Shown: positions 5,873-6,770 of the stretch, piece by piece
Position numbering within the stretch: position 1 is the first letter of the stretch
Layout: each line of letters starts with the position of its first letter
From: Gammaproteobacteria bacterium
Lineage (GTDB): Bacteria > Pseudomonadota > Gammaproteobacteria > S012-40
Direction of reading: 5' to 3'
Assembly: GCA_029857925.1 (NCBI GenBank)
Contig: JAOUGF010000116.1
Span: forward strand, 1 to 6,770
DNA length: 6,770 nucleotides
Made by a program: the position numbers and the translations under genes
The notes under the pieces: model-generated
Seen by the model: only the letters and a program-made list of their open reading frames with translations
Database searches by the model: none
What the model was told of the DNA's origin: nothing

Positions 5873-6706
5873 TTACCCTTTGCCGGATTTCTTCCGTGCG
5901 GACTTTGCATTGGAAACATCGGATTTTTGTATGTTGACATACGCATGTCTCAACAAAAGACCGCCCGCAATCACCATCGGTACAGACAAGAGTTGACCCA
6001 TCGTCAGCCAATTAAATGCAATGAACCCCAATTGCGCGTCCGGTTCACGAAAAAATTCATTGAAAATTCGAAAGCCGCCGAACAGAATCAAAAACATCGC
6101 CGACACCGCCATGCGCGGCGGCCGACGGGCGGAATAACACCATAAGACCCCAAACACCACCAACCCTTCTAGCACACCTTGATAGAGTTGCGAAGGGTGG
6201 CGCGGCAACGGACCCGCAAACGGGAATAACATACCCCAGGGGGCATCGGTAACGCGACCCCACAATTCACCGTTGATGAAATTGCCCATGCGACCAAAGA
6301 AATACCCTAATGGAACAAGGGGGGCCGAAAAATCTGCCACCTGGAAAAAAGTTTTCTGATAACGCCTGCCAAACATCCACATCGCGAAAATGACACCGAC
6401 CAGCCCGCCATGGAAGGACATCCCGCCTTCCCAGACTTTAAAAACGATCAACGGGTTAGCGATGAAATTCGGCAGGGCATAAAACAGCATATAGCCTATC
6501 CGGCCACCGAGGATCACCCCTAGCGCGGAATAGAAAATAAGGTCGAGCACTTGTTCCTTGCCCCACCCGGATCCAGGCTCGCGCGCACGCCTCAGCCCTA
6601 GCCAGGCCGCCAGCACAAAGGCCACAAGATACATTACGCCATACCAGTGGATTTTTATCGGGCCCAGGTCAAGGGCAATCGGATTGATATTGGGATGGGT
6701 TAGCAT
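5873..6706 (-). CDS. lgt: Prolipoprotein diacylglyceryl transferase
   Basis: Lgt is an inner-membrane enzyme that moves diacylglycerol from phosphatidylglycerol to the lipobox cysteine, the first step of lipoprotein maturation. With the ATG at 6706 it has 277 residues and several hydrophobic segments. Family motifs include IHWYGVMYL, EGGMSFHGGLVGV (H99, E. coli H103), the signature GRMGNFINGELWGR (138-151; R139 and N142 match E. coli R143 and N146), LPRHPSQLYQ, and GFRIFNEFFREPD (R220, E. coli R239). The loop before LPRHPSQLY is shorter than in E. coli. The C-terminus is a basic tail (SARKKSGKG). The frame also has an upstream ATG at 6763, but the extra 19 residues look unlike Lgt; homologues begin close to MLTHPNINPIAL. 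No clear Shine-Dalgarno precedes the chosen start, so coupling to an upstream gene is plausible. It is followed 7 bp later by thyA. Confidence 0.95.
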   Translation of the reverse strand: MLTHPNINPIALDLGPIKIHWYGVMYLVAFVLAAWLGLRRAREPGSGWGKEQVLDLIFYSALGVILGGRIGYMLFYALPNFIANPLIVFKVWEGGMSFHGGLVGVIFAMWMFGRRYQKTFFQVADFSAPLVPLGYFFGRMGNFINGELWGRVTDAPWGMLFPFAGPLPRHPSQLYQGVLEGLVVFGVLWCYSARRPPRMAVSAMFLILFGGFRIFNEFFREPDAQLGFIAFNWLTMGQLLSVPMVIAGGLLLRHAYVNIQKSDVSNAKSARKKSGKG

Positions 6707-6716
6707 GGGGGATAGT

Positions 6717-6770
6717 TTACCATGCAAAGGGCAACTCGCCAGCGTGAAAAATATCCAGAACATCCAAGGG
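6717..6770 (-). CDS. Possible C-terminal end of an unidentified gene upstream of lgt (partial)
   Basis: On the minus strand, in a different frame from lgt, the sequence is open from the window edge and ends LDVLDIFHAGELPFAW before TAA at 6719-6717, ten bases ahead of the lgt start. That spacing matches the tight operon downstream and would explain the missing lgt ribosome binding site. Only about 17 codons are visible, so chance openness cannot be excluded and no function can be given. Confidence 0.35.
   Translation of the reverse strand, partial: PLDVLDIFHAGELPFAW

Noticed and set aside
5866..5946. 27-codon N-terminal extension of thyA
   Set aside because: The extension overlaps lgt and has no thymidylate synthase similarity. 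The start at 5865 has a good ribosome binding site and gives the exact E. coli length and numbering.

Overview
The window looks like chromosomal DNA from a proteobacterium, most likely a gammaproteobacterium, with GC content near 50% by eye. The support is the close resemblance of GlnD, ApaH, Lgt, ThyA and FolA to gammaproteobacterial proteins. ThyA is 264 residues and collinear with the E. coli enzyme, so its key residues carry the same numbers. The lgt-thyA-folA gene order points the same way. I cannot name a genus.

Left part (1-2753, + strand): the C-terminal 638 codons of glnD (PII uridylyltransferase/uridylyl-removing enzyme; its N-terminus lies outside the window), followed 3 bp later by a complete apaH (diadenosine tetraphosphatase). 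Both act in small-molecule or nitrogen signalling. A strong symmetric hairpin at 2830-2860 ends this unit and also ends the convergent gene that follows.

Middle part (2875-4579, - strand): a single gene for a 473-residue predicted outer-membrane lipoprotein with ten CxxCH haem sites. The order is a lipobox, a PKD/Ig-like domain, four double-haem repeat units, a block of nearly pure Asp/Glu followed by a long Gly/Thr linker, and a fifth double-haem unit at the extreme C-terminus. It is the only accessory-looking gene here and the main point of interest. About 280 bp of non-coding DNA lies upstream of it, holding a good ribosome binding site, a weak candidate promoter and a weak candidate terminator for the operon behind it.

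Right part (4580-6717, - strand): a tight operon lgt-thyA-folA (gaps of 7 and 2 bp), coding for prolipoprotein diacylglyceryl transferase, thymidylate synthase and dihydrofolate reductase. ThyA turns methylene-THF into DHF while making dTMP, and FolA regenerates THF, so these two form a metabolic cycle. Lgt is the enzyme that would lipidate the neighbouring cytochrome, although its link to this operon is general to the phylum and not specific to that substrate. A short open tail just upstream of lgt may be the C-terminus of another operon gene.

Overall this is ordinary housekeeping DNA interrupted by one multihaem c-type cytochrome that may take part in electron exchange at the cell surface. 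No porin, inner-membrane quinol oxidase or cytochrome maturation gene is present in the window to complete such a pathway.
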